Shown here piece by piece: positions 1-9,155 of a stretch of DNA of 64,000 nt. This stretch comes from Chroococcus sp. FPU101. Lineage in GTDB: Bacteria; Cyanobacteriota; Cyanobacteriia; Cyanobacteriales; Microcystaceae. Position numbers and translations under genes: made by a program. The notes below the pieces were generated by a model. The model ran no database searches. It was given only the letters and a program-made list of their open reading frames with translations, and was not told the DNA's origin. The stretch covers positions 1 to 64,000 of the forward strand of contig NZ_BLJI01000017.1 in NCBI RefSeq assembly GCF_017312365.1, in the 5' to 3' direction. Position 1 is the stretch's first letter, and every line of letters starts with the position of its first letter.

Positions 1-1
1 G

Positions 2-79
2 ACGGGAAAAGCGCAAATTAAGGAAGCATTTGGCAAAATTGCCGATTACTTTGAACATACTTTAGATGTCATCCTATGA
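2..79 (+). CDS. C-terminal end of an unidentified protein (5' truncated by window edge)
   Basis: An open frame runs from the left edge to a TGA at 77-79 and gives about 25 residues ending FEHTLDVIL. It is rich in charged helix-forming residues. It does not resemble the C-terminus of urease beta or gamma, so ureC does not appear to be preceded by its usual partners here. The family cannot be identified from this fragment. It lies 189 bases upstream of the chosen ureC start on the same strand. Confidence 0.4.
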   Translation, partial: TGKAQIKEAFGKIADYFEHTLDVIL

Positions 80-154
80 AGTTTTCAAGGTTCGTTATGA
101 ATATGTATTTATATTAGTCAGTTTTTATAGTTTTGTAAAGCTTTTTAACAATGT

Positions 155-194
155 GTATTCTTATGTAAATCATAAGCTTAACTTATATTAATTT
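155..194 (+). promoter_or_regulatory. Candidate NtcA-type promoter upstream of ureC
   Basis: GTA at 155-157 is followed by eight bases and TAA at 166-168, one mismatch from the NtcA consensus GTA-N8-TAC. A TAATTT at 189-194 stands 20 bases further on, close to the usual spacing to a -10 box at nitrogen-controlled cyanobacterial promoters. NtcA control of a urease gene would be logical. In AT-rich DNA this match can arise by chance, so it is only a candidate. Confidence 0.25.
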
Positions 195-268
195 TTTGAG
201 TGTTTGAGCTATTGGTACAATTGAGCAGCCGAATCAAACACGTGTCACAGCGTCATGGAGCAATTAAA

Positions 269-1978
269 ATGAGTTACAGAATTGACCGTCAAGCTTATGC
301 AGAAACGTATGGGCCAACCGTTGGAGATAAAGTTCGTTTAGCCGATACAGAACTTTTTATTGAGGTAGAACAAGATTTTACGACCTATGGAGATGAGGTC
401 AAGTTTGGCGGTGGTAAGGTAATTCGGGATGGTATGGGACAATCTCCCATTTCACGATCAGGGGGGGCGGTCGATTTGGTAATTACAAATGCTCTCATTT
501 TAGATTGGTGGGGCATTGTGAAAGCTGATGTGGGGATTAAAGACGGTAATATCCTAAAAATCGGAAAAGCAGGCAATCCTTACATACAAGATAGAGTCGA
601 TATTATTATTGGCCCTGCAACTGAAGTAATCGCGGGTGAAGGCATGATTCTAACCGCAGGGGGAATTGATACTCATATTCATTTTATTTGCCCCCAACAA
701 ATTGAAACCGCGATCGCATCGGGTGTTACGACGATGATAGGAGGTGGAACAGGCCCCGCAACAGGTACCAATGCAACGACTTGTACCCCTGGAGAATGGA
801 ATATTTACAGAATGTTACAATCGGCGGATGCGTTTCCGATGAATCTTGGTTTTTTGGGGAAAGGTAATAGCAGTCAAAGCGATGGACTGATTGAACAAAT
901 CAAAGCGGGGGCAATGGGCTTAAAATTACATGAAGATTGGGGTACCACACCTGCAACCATTGATACGTGTTTGGGGGTTGCTGATAAATACGATGTCCAA
1001 GTCGCCATACATACCGATACTCTAAATGAAGCGGGGTTTGTCGAAGCAACGATTGCAGCATTTAAAAATCGCGTCATTCATACCTATCATACCGAAGGCG
1101 CGGGAGGAGGTCACGCACCCGATGTTATTCGAGTTTGTGGAGAAAGTAACGTTTTACCCTCTTCTACTAACCCAACCCGTCCTTATACTTTAAATACATT
1201 AGAAGAACACCTAGATATGTTGATGGTTTGCCATCATTTAGATCGTAGTATTCCAGAAGATGTGGCGTTTGCTGAATCCCGAATCCGTCGAGAAACGATC
1301 GCAGCCGAAGATATTCTACATGATCTAGGGGCTTTCAGTATGATTTCTTCGGATTCGCAGGCGATGGGAAGAGTTGGAGAAGTAATTATTCGCAGTTGGC
1401 AAACCGCCCATAAAATGAAAGTACAACGGGGTGCCTTAAACGGGGAAACTGGCGATAATGATAATAAAAGAGCAAAACGTTACATTGCTAAATATACGAT
1501 TAACCCTGCGATTACTCATGGGATTTCTGAGTATGTGGGGTCAATAGAAGAGGGTAAATTAGCTGATTTATGTTTGTGGCGGCCTGCTTTTTTTGGCGTT
1601 AAACCAGAATTAGTCATTAAAGGTGGGATGATTGCATGGTCACAAATGGGAGATGCTAATGCAAGTATACCCACGCCACAACCTGTTTATATGCGTCCGA
1701 TGTTTGGTAGTTTTGGGGGTGCAATTGGCGCAACTTCATTAACTTTTGTTTCTAAGATTGCCCTTAAAGCGGGTATTCCCGAAAAATTAAACTTAAGCTC
1801 AAAAGTTGTAGCGGTTTCTAATACTCGTAATCTCAGTAAAATGAGTATGAAATTAAATGACGCTTTACCTGAGATTGAAGTTGACCCCGAAACTTATGAA
1901 GTGAAAGCAGACGGAGAGTTATTAACCTGCGAACCCGCGACAATTTTACCGATGGCGCAACGGTATTTCTTATTTTAA
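269..1978 (+). CDS. ureC: Urease subunit alpha (urea amidohydrolase)
   Basis: Catalytic subunit of cytosolic nickel urease, which hydrolyses urea to ammonia and carbamate. The ATG at 269 is preferred over an upstream TTG at 200: GGAG lies at 256-259, and the protein then starts [16 protein letters not shown], the usual UreC N-terminus, with the usual length of 569 residues. Active-site elements are all visible: HIH and the [18 protein letters not shown] stretch, GLKLHEDWG containing the carbamylated nickel-bridging lysine, the AIHTDT and [14 protein letters not shown] nickel histidines, the MVCHHLDRS flap cysteine, and SSDSQAMGR with the last nickel ligand. UreA, UreB and accessory genes are not in the window; scattered urease genes are common in cyanobacteria. 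A possible NtcA site lies upstream. Confidence 0.97.
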   Translation: MSYRIDRQAYAETYGPTVGDKVRLADTELFIEVEQDFTTYGDEVKFGGGKVIRDGMGQSPISRSGGAVDLVITNALILDWWGIVKADVGIKDGNILKIGKAGNPYIQDRVDIIIGPATEVIAGEGMILTAGGIDTHIHFICPQQIETAIASGVTTMIGGGTGPATGTNATTCTPGEWNIYRMLQSADAFPMNLGFLGKGNSSQSDGLIEQIKAGAMGLKLHEDWGTTPATIDTCLGVADKYDVQVAIHTDTLNEAGFVEATIAAFKNRVIHTYHTEGAGGGHAPDVIRVCGESNVLPSSTNPTRPYTLNTLEEHLDMLMVCHHLDRSIPEDVAFAESRIRRETIAAEDILHDLGAFSMISSDSQAMGRVGEVIIRSWQTAHKMKVQRGALNGETGDNDNKRAKRYIAKYTINPAITHGISEYVGSIEEGKLADLCLWRPAFFGVKPELVIKGGMIAWSQMGDANASIPTPQPVYMRPMFGSFGGAIGATSLTFVSKIALKAGIPEKLNLSSKVVAVSNTRNLSKMSMKLNDALPEIEVDPETYEVKADGELLTCEPATILPMAQRYFLF

Positions 1979-1995
1979 TTTTCCCTCACCCCTAG

Positions 1996-2019
1996 CCCCT
2001 CTCCATCAATAAAGAGGGG
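1996..2019. terminator. GC-rich inverted repeat between convergent ureC and glycosyltransferase genes
   Basis: CCCCTCT at 1996-2002 pairs with AGAGGGG at 2013-2019 around a 10-base loop. It lies 17 bases after the ureC stop and just before the stop of the convergent gene. The preceding CCCTCACCCCTAGCC text is a common dispersed motif in cyanobacterial intergenic DNA. No U-tract follows, so it may be a repeat that acts as a weak bidirectional terminator. Confidence 0.45.
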
Positions 2020-2032
2020 AAAGAATTCACTT

Positions 2033-3298
2033 TTATTTGACTTCAGTGACTCGCCAATTTAGTTTTAGATTGATCCAAAAATTCCAAAATGTGACAATAG
2101 CGATCGCAATTAAATTCGCTAAATAACGATTGAGTCCAAAACCATTAAACAATAGATTTAAAATCAAAACATTTAAAATAACACCCATTAAACAAATTAA
2201 ATTAAACTTTAATAAACGTTTGAGCCTCTGTGACCAACCTTTTTGATGACTCGAAATCTCTCGAAATGTCCAGAAATCATTCCAAAAAAAGTTATTTAAA
2301 ATAGCCACTTCAGCTGCAATAATTTTACTACGAGTTAAACCCCAAGCTAAAGTAGATGGATCACTCAGTAGGTAAAATAGGGCCATATCTACAAAAACAC
2401 CACTCAATCCCACTAAACCAAAACGAATTAACCGAATGATAGGAAAATTGAATCGTTGTCTAAGGAACGCAACACGGCCTCTTGAACGCAATCGAGCCAG
2501 ATGTAAAATATATTCTATATATTGTTTCCACGTGACTTTACTTTCTCCTGCGGTGCGTTCTGCGAAAACATAACCTACTTCTGAGATTTTTCCAATTCTC
2601 CCCCGTCCAATAATTTCCAACAAAATTTTATAACCCATGGGATTTAGGTTAATATCTGCAATAGAAGAACGACGTACCAAAAAATAACCACTCATCGGAT
2701 CTGTCACTCGTCCGACTACACTAGGCAGAATGATTAACCCTAAAAGTTGAGCCCCTCTTGATAAAAAGCGTCTGACAAAACTCCATTGACTAACCCCACC
2801 TCCTTCGACATGACGACTCGCTACGGCTAAATCGGAACCATTTTGGATAGCAAATAATAGCTTTAATAAGATTTCGGGTGGATGCTGGAGATCTCCATCA
2901 ATAACTCCTAGAATATCACCTCTGGCGACTTGCCAGCCTCGAATTACCGCAGATGCTAACCCGCGTTCTTGTTGACGACGCATCACCCGCAATTGTGGAT
3001 AATCAGAAAGTAAAGATTGTGCAATTTCCCATGTTCGATCTGGGCTATCATCATCAACAATGATCAATTCATAGTCATTTATGATCGCTGTGTCTAGGAG
3101 TTGACTTAATTGACTGACTATTTTTTGAACATTTCGACCTTCATTATAAGTCGGGATGACTAAGGAGAGTTGCAGGGAAATCGTTGATAAAATAGGTTGA
3201 TCGGTACTCTGAATTTGTCTAGGAATACAGAGTTTACCCGAAGGTACTAGGGGAAGTTGCTCAGATTGATTTAGCTTTACTCTAGAAAAATCGTCCAT
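2033..3298 (-). CDS. Polyprenyl-phosphate glycosyltransferase (GT2, DPM1-like) fused to a GtrA-type membrane domain
   Basis: Predicted to transfer a hexose from a nucleotide sugar to polyprenyl phosphate at the cytosolic membrane face. With the ATG at 3298 the protein has 421 residues; a longer frame to 3385 adds an AT-rich, unlikely leader. The N-terminal GT2 domain (about 40-235) shows IPTYNEG, VDDDSPD and the DGDLQHPPE segment that includes the DxD-like metal site. The C-terminal part (about 270-410) begins RFGLVGLSGVFVDMALFYLL and has four hydrophobic spans, typical of GtrA. Such fusions resemble dolichol-phosphate mannose synthases of bacteria. It diverges from a DUF2079 membrane protein that may use the lipid-linked sugar; that link is inference. 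Confidence 0.88.
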   Translation of the reverse strand: MDDFSRVKLNQSEQLPLVPSGKLCIPRQIQSTDQPILSTISLQLSLVIPTYNEGRNVQKIVSQLSQLLDTAIINDYELIIVDDDSPDRTWEIAQSLLSDYPQLRVMRRQQERGLASAVIRGWQVARGDILGVIDGDLQHPPEILLKLLFAIQNGSDLAVASRHVEGGGVSQWSFVRRFLSRGAQLLGLIILPSVVGRVTDPMSGYFLVRRSSIADINLNPMGYKILLEIIGRGRIGKISEVGYVFAERTAGESKVTWKQYIEYILHLARLRSRGRVAFLRQRFNFPIIRLIRFGLVGLSGVFVDMALFYLLSDPSTLAWGLTRSKIIAAEVAILNNFFWNDFWTFREISSHQKGWSQRLKRLLKFNLICLMGVILNVLILNLLFNGFGLNRYLANLIAIAIVTFWNFWINLKLNWRVTEVK

Positions 3299-3455
3299 TA
3301 TTAATACTCTAAAAATTAAGCATTTTAAATTTAGATATAATGTTATTTTACATCTTAATACTATTTTGGATTTTTGCCATAACAATGAGAAAATTATCTA
3401 AAAGTTAGTTTAGTTATCATTTATATTGTGAAGTAAGATCCAGCTTTAATCTAAA

Positions 3456-4844
3456 ATGAAAAATTTAAAGTCATCTCTAGCGATTCTCATTACTTCTAGT
3501 TTTTTGATTTTATTCATAAGTAGTAGCATTAGACACCTACTTTATCAATCTAATGCACTAGATTTAGGTTGGTTTGACCAGGGAGTTTATCTAATTAGTC
3601 AGAATCAAACGCCGATTATTTCATTTGTTGATTTTCATATTTTGGGCGATCATGCCGCTTTGATTTTATATCCGATCGCCTTATTTTATAAAATCTATCC
3701 GAGTGTGTATTGGCTATTAGCGATTCAAGCTTTAGCCCTTTCTCTGGGAGCATTACCAATCTATCAACTTTCTTTACAAGCGGGTTTAAGAAAACAATTA
3801 GCTTTCACTTTATCTATTGTTTATCTGCTTTATCCCTTAATATTTAATGTTAATCTTTTTGATTTTCATCCAGATGTCATTGCGGTTCCTGCTTTGTTAT
3901 GGGCAGTTTTAGCCGCCCGATGTAATTCCCTTCTTGGTTTTATGATCGCAATTTTAGTGGTTTTGTTTTCTAAAGCCATCTTTTCTTTAACTGTTGCTGC
4001 AATGGGTTTATGGTTATTAATCTTTGAAAAAAAACGTTTATATGGCAGCATTGCGATCATTATGGGAGTTGCTTGGTTTATTTTATCTACTCAAGTTATT
4101 ATCCCTATGCTAACGGGAACAGATGCGGCTGTCGAAATGGCAGATAATCGATATAGTTATTTAGGTAACTCAATTGGTGAAATCATCAAAAATATTTTTC
4201 TTAATCCTCATTTAATTTTAGGAAAAATTTTTACTTTAGCTAATTTAGAATACATCATCTTACTATTGTTTCCTGTGATCTGGGGTCTTTCACCTCGTCA
4301 TTTAAAACCTTTGCTTGGGGCTGCTCCAACTTTATTACTAAACTTAATAACAGATTATTCACCTCAAAAAAATCTTACAACTCAATATTCTTTAACGGTT
4401 ATTCCTTTTTTATTTATAGCAGTAATTGCTACATTAGCGGCGGGAAAAGGATGGCTAAAAAAAACTAAATATATATTACTTTGGTCACTGATTGCATTTA
4501 TCGCACTTGCTAAATATGGTTATTTTGGTTCAATTTATTTAACAAAATTAGATACTTGGACAGCAACAAAAGAAGCTGTATCTTTAATCAATACATCTGG
4601 AGGAGTTTTAACCAATTCTGCGATCGCACCCCACCTTACCCATCGTCCCCTGATTAAACTAGCAATCCAAGGCTCAGAAACTCTAGACTTAAAACAGTTT
4701 GATCATATCCTACTCAATCAACGTCATTCAGGTTGGTCAAGTTCGCCCGAACTCATTCAAGAATTTCTCAAGCGTCTTCAAGAAATGCCAGAATTTAAAC
4801 CAACTTATCAAAAAGATGAGGTTTTTCTCTACCAAAAATCTTAA
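3456..4844 (+). CDS. DUF2079 family polytopic membrane protein
   Basis: A 462-residue protein with about ten hydrophobic segments. It carries the DUF2079 N-terminal signature: a loop with DLGWFDQGVYL followed by LGDHAALILYP and YWLLAIQ. The family is widespread in cyanobacteria and actinobacteria. Its acidic first loop and topology suggest a GT-C-like membrane glycosyltransferase fold, but no substrate is established. It is divergent from the GT2-GtrA gene, with about 157 bases between the two starts, which fits a shared glycolipid or cell-surface role. The C-terminal 100 residues are soluble and probably extracytoplasmic. Confidence 0.8.
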   Translation: MKNLKSSLAILITSSFLILFISSSIRHLLYQSNALDLGWFDQGVYLISQNQTPIISFVDFHILGDHAALILYPIALFYKIYPSVYWLLAIQALALSLGALPIYQLSLQAGLRKQLAFTLSIVYLLYPLIFNVNLFDFHPDVIAVPALLWAVLAARCNSLLGFMIAILVVLFSKAIFSLTVAAMGLWLLIFEKKRLYGSIAIIMGVAWFILSTQVIIPMLTGTDAAVEMADNRYSYLGNSIGEIIKNIFLNPHLILGKIFTLANLEYIILLLFPVIWGLSPRHLKPLLGAAPTLLLNLITDYSPQKNLTTQYSLTVIPFLFIAVIATLAAGKGWLKKTKYILLWSLIAFIALAKYGYFGSIYLTKLDTWTATKEAVSLINTSGGVLTNSAIAPHLTHRPLIKLAIQGSETLDLKQFDHILLNQRHSGWSSSPELIQEFLKRLQEMPEFKPTYQKDEVFLYQKS

Positions 4845-4942
4845 CTCTTGAGAAAATCCCACGCTTTAACAATAAAAAAAATCTAAAGAGTCTGTTAAGA
4901 TTAATACCAAATGACGAGCCTTGACAAAATTAAAGATCAGCC

Positions 4943-5644
4943 ATGACCCAGAACGGAAATAATAAATCGATCGTTGTTGCTCCTTCTATCCTATCTGCTG
5001 ATTTCAGTCGCTTGGGTGAAGAAATTCAAGCGGTAGATAAAGCAGGTGCAGACTGGATACACGTAGATGTAATGGATGGCCGCTTTGTTCCTAATATTAC
5101 CATCGGCCCACTGATTGTAGAAGCAATTCGCCCCTATACCCAAAAACCGTTAGATGTTCATCTAATGATTGTTGAACCCGAAAAGTATGTCGCTGATTTT
5201 GCGAAAGCGGGTGCTGATATTATTTCTGTACACGCGGAACATAATGCCTCGCCCCATCTTCATCGTACTTTAGGCCAGATTCGTGAACTCGGTAAACAAG
5301 CAGGTGTCGTTCTTAATCCTTCTACTCCTCTAGAGTTGATCGAATATGTTTTAGAACTCTGTGACCTTGTTCTAATTATGAGTGTTAACCCCGGTTTTGG
5401 TGGACAAAGTTTTATCCCTGGTGTTATCCCCAAAATCCAAAAATTACGCCAAATGTGCGACGAAAAAGGTTTAGATCCTTGGATCGAAGTGGATGGAGGT
5501 CTAAAACCTGCTAATACTTGGCAAGTCACGGAAGCTGGTGCTAACGCTATTGTAGCGGGATCTGCGGTTTTTAATGCTCCAGATTATGCGACAGCGATCG
5601 AAGGGGTTCGTAACAGTAAACGTCCTCAGTTAGTTACAGTGTAA
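4943..5644 (+). CDS. rpe: Ribulose-phosphate 3-epimerase
   Basis: Interconverts ribulose 5-phosphate and xylulose 5-phosphate in the Calvin cycle and the oxidative pentose phosphate pathway. The 233-residue TIM barrel is the normal length. Diagnostic motifs are [53 protein letters not shown] and [11 protein letters not shown], which hold the metal-binding His/Asp residues and the phosphate-binding loops. It appears monocistronic and is followed by an inverted repeat that may be a terminator. Confidence 0.97.
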   Translation: MTQNGNNKSIVVAPSILSADFSRLGEEIQAVDKAGADWIHVDVMDGRFVPNITIGPLIVEAIRPYTQKPLDVHLMIVEPEKYVADFAKAGADIISVHAEHNASPHLHRTLGQIRELGKQAGVVLNPSTPLELIEYVLELCDLVLIMSVNPGFGGQSFIPGVIPKIQKLRQMCDEKGLDPWIEVDGGLKPANTWQVTEAGANAIVAGSAVFNAPDYATAIEGVRNSKRPQLVTV

Positions 5645-5651
5645 CTCTAAG

Positions 5652-5693
5652 AAATAGGGGGAATGACCTGTAACTTATTTTCCCTATTTTGAG
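5652..5693 (+). terminator. Probable terminator of rpe
   Basis: AAATAGGG at 5652-5659 pairs with CCCTATTT at 5682-5689 and is followed by more T residues. It starts eight bases after the rpe stop. The 22-base loop is long for an intrinsic terminator, so confidence is moderate. Confidence 0.5.
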
Positions 5694-5738
5694 TCAAGAC
5701 GTTTATGATGTTAGGAAATTAATTAAAGGCCAAAATAG

Positions 5739-6035
5739 ATGAAAAAAGATTTATTAACGCTTTTAGGATGCTCTAGCTCGATCGCACTAACTCTGATGAC
5801 GGTTCCTGTTGCCCATGCAAATAGTGTACCCGTTCGGGAATACGTTTTTACCTCAGCCAACGAAGGTACAGAAATCCTCGCAGTCGATCTCCCAATGGAA
5901 GATTTTGCTGATTGTAGCTGTCAGGATATTAATATGAGTGATACTGAGGGAGAAAGAGCTATTGAGCTTTATGGCTGTGATTGTGCAGCACACCGTTTAC
6001 GAGTGCAAAATCTAAGCAAAAATCAAAATCTCTAA
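5739..6035 (+). CDS. Small secreted cysteine-containing protein of unknown function
   Basis: A 98-residue protein whose first 28 residues look like a Sec signal peptide: MKKD, a hydrophobic stretch, then VAHA-NS as a likely cleavage site. The mature part is acidic and contains CSC and CDC pairs about 27 residues apart, which could form disulfides or bind a metal. No family is recognised. It stands alone between rpe and another small gene on the same strand. Confidence 0.7.
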   Translation: MKKDLLTLLGCSSSIALTLMTVPVAHANSVPVREYVFTSANEGTEILAVDLPMEDFADCSCQDINMSDTEGERAIELYGCDCAAHRLRVQNLSKNQNL

Positions 6036-6188
6036 AAAATATATAAATAAATATTTTAAATAGTGCTTTTAGCATTATTTTTTTTTATACAAAAGAGTTT
6101 TGTAACATTATATACAGTTTTTTATGTTATATATATTAGTAAGGGTAAAAAGTATAAAACAATCATTCAGCAATCGGAGCATAAAATC

Positions 6189-6386
6189 ATGAATATGGAT
6201 CAACAAGCACGCGCTTTATTACAACGTCATCACCAAACGATCAAAAACCGTCAACAGTCTATGTTAGAAAGAGTCGCCGAAGAAATTGGCGTAGATGTAG
6301 ACAGCAATTATCGCGGTACAATCCAAGGACAAACTCAATCTGATTTTAGTAAATCCTATGATCGCAGTAATGCTTCTTTAAGCTAG
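6189..6386 (+). CDS. Small conserved-looking hypothetical protein (65 aa)
   Basis: The ATG at 6189 has GGAG at 6176-6179, so it is chosen over a frame that extends upstream through AT-rich, non-coding-looking DNA. The product is hydrophilic: a basic helical N-terminus (DQQARALLQRHH, NRQQSMLERVAEEIG) and a polar tail. No signal peptide, membrane span or known motif is visible. Function unknown. Confidence 0.65.
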   Translation: MNMDQQARALLQRHHQTIKNRQQSMLERVAEEIGVDVDSNYRGTIQGQTQSDFSKSYDRSNASLS

Positions 6387-6474
6387 AAAAAAATTGTTAA
6401 AACTATCCATGAATCAAATATTAGGGTATTCTTCAGTGTAGAAGCGTACCCATATTTTTTGTTAAAAATCTTCA

Positions 6475-7368
6475 GTGAACGTTCTTAACCTTACAGGTGA
6501 ACTAGCCGCATTAGGGGCTGCTTTTTTATGGGCTGCCTCTTCTATTGTGTATTCCCTACTCGGTCAAAAAATCTCCCCTTTACAGTTAAATTGTCTTAAA
6601 GGTGGAATTGCGATCGTTCTCATTCTCATTACTTTACTGCTCACTCGGCAACCCTATACTCAAAGTGCGATCGTTCCTACTATTTTATTAGGACTGAGTG
6701 GTGTAATTGGCATAGGTTTAGGTGATACGGCTTATTTTTCGGCCTTAAATCAACTTGGGGCAAGACGTACTCTATTAGTCGAAACCTTAGCCCCTGCTAT
6801 TTCTGCCCTTATTGCTTTAGTGGCATTCCAAGAAACCTTACAACCGCAAGCATGGTACGGTATTCTATTAACTCTAATCGGTGTTGCTTGGGTTATTACC
6901 GAACGCACACCAGGTATAAACGCGCAAGTATCAGTTCCGATACAAGGAATCATTTGGGGTTTATTAGCAGCACTTTCTCTAGCATTTGGTGGGGTTTTAG
7001 CTCGTTTTGCTTTGTTAGAGTCGAATATTACGCCACTTTGGAGTACACTGATTCGGATTAGTGCAGGTACGTTTACGGCTTTTATTTTATTGTTATTCAG
7101 TTCGAGAAAATCTGAGAATCATAAAATCGTTTGGTCAACGCGACTGATAGGAATTATCACCCTAACTTCTTTTGGCAGTACCTATCTTGGAATTTGGTTA
7201 CAACAAACCGCAATAGCTTTAATTCCAGTGGGAATTGCTCAAACGCTTACGGGGACGAGTCCACTATTTGTTTTACCTCTTGCTGCGATTTTGGGAGAAA
7301 AAATTAGCCTTAGAGCGATTTTAGGTGTATGCCTAGCGATGGGGGGAATTAGTTTATTGTTTCGATAA
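6475..7368 (+). CDS. EamA/DMT family transporter
   Basis: A 297-residue protein with ten hydrophobic segments arranged as two EamA repeats (about 5-140 and 155-296). Each has the typical patterns AALGAAFLWAASSI, GLGDTAYFSALNQLGA and WGLLAALSLAFGGVLARFALLES, and the C-terminal QQTAIALIPVGIAQTLTGTS element. The start is GTG at 6475 with no strong ribosome-binding site. DMT proteins export or exchange small metabolites such as amino acids; the substrate cannot be predicted. Confidence 0.9.
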   Translation: MNVLNLTGELAALGAAFLWAASSIVYSLLGQKISPLQLNCLKGGIAIVLILITLLLTRQPYTQSAIVPTILLGLSGVIGIGLGDTAYFSALNQLGARRTLLVETLAPAISALIALVAFQETLQPQAWYGILLTLIGVAWVITERTPGINAQVSVPIQGIIWGLLAALSLAFGGVLARFALLESNITPLWSTLIRISAGTFTAFILLLFSSRKSENHKIVWSTRLIGIITLTSFGSTYLGIWLQQTAIALIPVGIAQTLTGTSPLFVLPLAAILGEKISLRAILGVCLAMGGISLLFR

Positions 7369-7439
7369 TCAATCATTATGGTAAGATTATTGAGTAAGAT
7401 AAATTAATCCTACTTTTTTTGACAGATAAAGGCTGAGTC

Positions 7440-7664
7440 ATGAGTAAGAAAGTCAGTATTACATTAGATGATGAGATCTTACATTTTGTAGACCAACGCT
7501 CAAACAACCGTAGTAGCTTCATCAATCGTATTCTCTGGGAAGAAAAAAAAAGAATTTTCCTAGAAGATCTAGCAAACGCCTATGAAGAACAGGCTAATGA
7601 CCTAAAATTTCAAGAAGAAATCGCGGCATGGGATACTACAGTAGGCGATGGTTTAGATGCCTAA
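7440..7664 (+). CDS. Ribbon-helix-helix antitoxin (MazE/CopG type)
   Basis: A 74-residue protein starting MSKKVSITLDDEILHFVDQRS, a ribbon-helix-helix DNA-binding strand and helix, then SNNRSSFINRIL, the second helix. The acidic C-terminus (about 38-74) would be the toxin-neutralising tail. It overlaps the downstream MazF-like gene by eight bases, the usual antitoxin-first arrangement. It probably autoregulates the pair by binding the short upstream region. Confidence 0.85.
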   Translation: MSKKVSITLDDEILHFVDQRSNNRSSFINRILWEEKKRIFLEDLANAYEEQANDLKFQEEIAAWDTTVGDGLDA

Positions 7665-8031
7665 TGGAATTTTAACTTACAAGCGTGGCGAAATATGGTG
7701 GGTTGATCTAAAACCTGTGGTTGGTAGCGAAACTGATAAAGCGCGTCCTTGCCTAATCCTACAAAATGATATTGGTAATCAAAATGGTGCCACTACAATC
7801 ATCGCTCCTTTGCTTCCTAAGACAAAAATGTATCCGTTTGTTGTCAATGTTAAATCAACTCTGCAAAATGGGCTAGATGGAGATCGATATATCAATTTAA
7901 GCCAAATGAGGGCGGTAGATGCTCAAAGAGTTAAAACTAAGTTAGGGGTTTTGGAAGATACTTACTGGGAAGAAATTGAGAAAGCTGTCTGTATTGAACT
8001 AGGTTTTAGTACAGTATTTGAATCTCGGTAA
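7657..8031 (+). CDS. MazF/PemK-type endoribonuclease toxin
   Basis: A 124-residue type II toxin expected to cleave mRNA at short sequences. The SH3-like MazF fold is indicated by YKRGEIWWVDLKPVVGSE, DKARPCLILQND, TTIIAPL and RYINLSQMRAVDAQRV; the loop arginine and following T/S residues correspond to the catalytic region. Its ATG lies inside the antitoxin's last codons, so the pair is translationally coupled. The gene looks intact, unlike the VapC-type toxin at 58.1 kb. Confidence 0.9.
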   Translation: MPNGILTYKRGEIWWVDLKPVVGSETDKARPCLILQNDIGNQNGATTIIAPLLPKTKMYPFVVNVKSTLQNGLDGDRYINLSQMRAVDAQRVKTKLGVLEDTYWEEIEKAVCIELGFSTVFESR

Positions 8032-8127
8032 TCATTCAACGAGTTCCACTCTTTTCGCGTGAGGAAGTGTCAAAATAAAGATATAGGAAAATTGTATAGA
8101 TTTGTGTAGCTACTTTTGAATGCAAAT

Positions 8128-9147
8128 ATGGCTCCTGTTGTCATCATCGATCATCTAAAAAAACGCTATGGCTCGGTAGAAGCGGTTAAAGATATTTCTT
8201 TTGTCGTGCCACAGGGTGAAATTTTTGGTTTACTCGGCCCCAATGGTGCGGGAAAAACAACGACGATACGCTGTCTGTGTACTCTCGCTAAACCCGATGG
8301 CGGAACGATTCAAGTCGGGGGGGTTTCAGCAATTGATTCTCCAAAAGCAGCACGACGACGACTCGGTTATGTCGCGCAAGAAGTCGCTATCGATAAGGTT
8401 TTGACGGGGCGAGAATTACTCAATTTACAAGCAGCACTCTATCACCTCTCGCCTCAAACCGCAAAAACACGGATTGAAGAACTTGTAAATTTACTGGGTT
8501 TACAAGACTATGCGGACAAAAAAGCAGGGACTTACTCTGGAGGAATACGCAAACGTCTTGATTTAGCAGCAGGTTTACTCCATCAACCCGAAATTTTAGT
8601 CTTAGATGAACCGACGGTTGGTTTAGATATCGAAAGTCGGGTCATTGTTTGGGATTTCTTGAAAAATCTGAGAGCAGCAGGTACAAGTGTTCTGATTACT
8701 AGCCATTATCTAGAAGAAATCGATGTTTTAGCCGATCGTCTAGCTATTATCGATCAAGGTGTGGTGATTGCACAAGGAACACCATCGGCGTTAAAAGAGC
8801 GTTTAGGTGGCGATCGCATTACGTTACGCATTCGGGAATTTACGGCAGTTGAAGAAGCGGAAAAAGCGAAAACCCTACTAACCCCTTTACCTTTTGTCGA
8901 AGAAGTTATTACCAACCCATCTCAAGGTAACTCGCTAAATCTAATCGTTACCCCCCAAAGTAATCCTTTAAGTAAAATTGAGCAAACCCTTTTAAATTCT
9001 GGTTTACCAATTTTTAGTATGGCGCAATCCCGTCCTAGCTTGGATGATGTTTATCTCGCCGCTACGGGCAAAACCTTAATGGATGCAGAAATCGCATCAG
9101 CAGGAAAGCGGGATTTAAAAGCCGAGAAAAAACAAGAAATGAAATAG
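8128..9147 (+). CDS. ABC transporter ATP-binding protein, DrrA-like
   Basis: ATPase subunit of an ABC-2 exporter. It shows Walker A GPNGAGKTTTIR, Q-loop AQEVAID, signature YSGGIRKRLDLAAGL, Walker B ILVLDEPTVGLD and switch His in ITSHYLEE. The C-terminal 100 residues (after ALKERLGGD) form the extra domain of DrrA/CcmA-type ATPases. The ATG at 8128 (MAPVVIIDHLKKRYGS) fits the family; a TTG at 8116 is in frame. The partner permease starts eight bases after its stop, so the two form an operon. Drug or lipid export is likely, substrate unknown. Confidence 0.93.
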   Translation: MAPVVIIDHLKKRYGSVEAVKDISFVVPQGEIFGLLGPNGAGKTTTIRCLCTLAKPDGGTIQVGGVSAIDSPKAARRRLGYVAQEVAIDKVLTGRELLNLQAALYHLSPQTAKTRIEELVNLLGLQDYADKKAGTYSGGIRKRLDLAAGLLHQPEILVLDEPTVGLDIESRVIVWDFLKNLRAAGTSVLITSHYLEEIDVLADRLAIIDQGVVIAQGTPSALKERLGGDRITLRIREFTAVEEAEKAKTLLTPLPFVEEVITNPSQGNSLNLIVTPQSNPLSKIEQTLLNSGLPIFSMAQSRPSLDDVYLAATGKTLMDAEIASAGKRDLKAEKKQEMK

Positions 9148-9155
9148 GAGTAAAT

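Noticed and set aside
6063-6188. N-terminal hydrophobic extension of the 65-residue protein
   Set aside because: AT-rich, no ribosome-binding site at the upstream start, while GGAG precedes the ATG at 6189.
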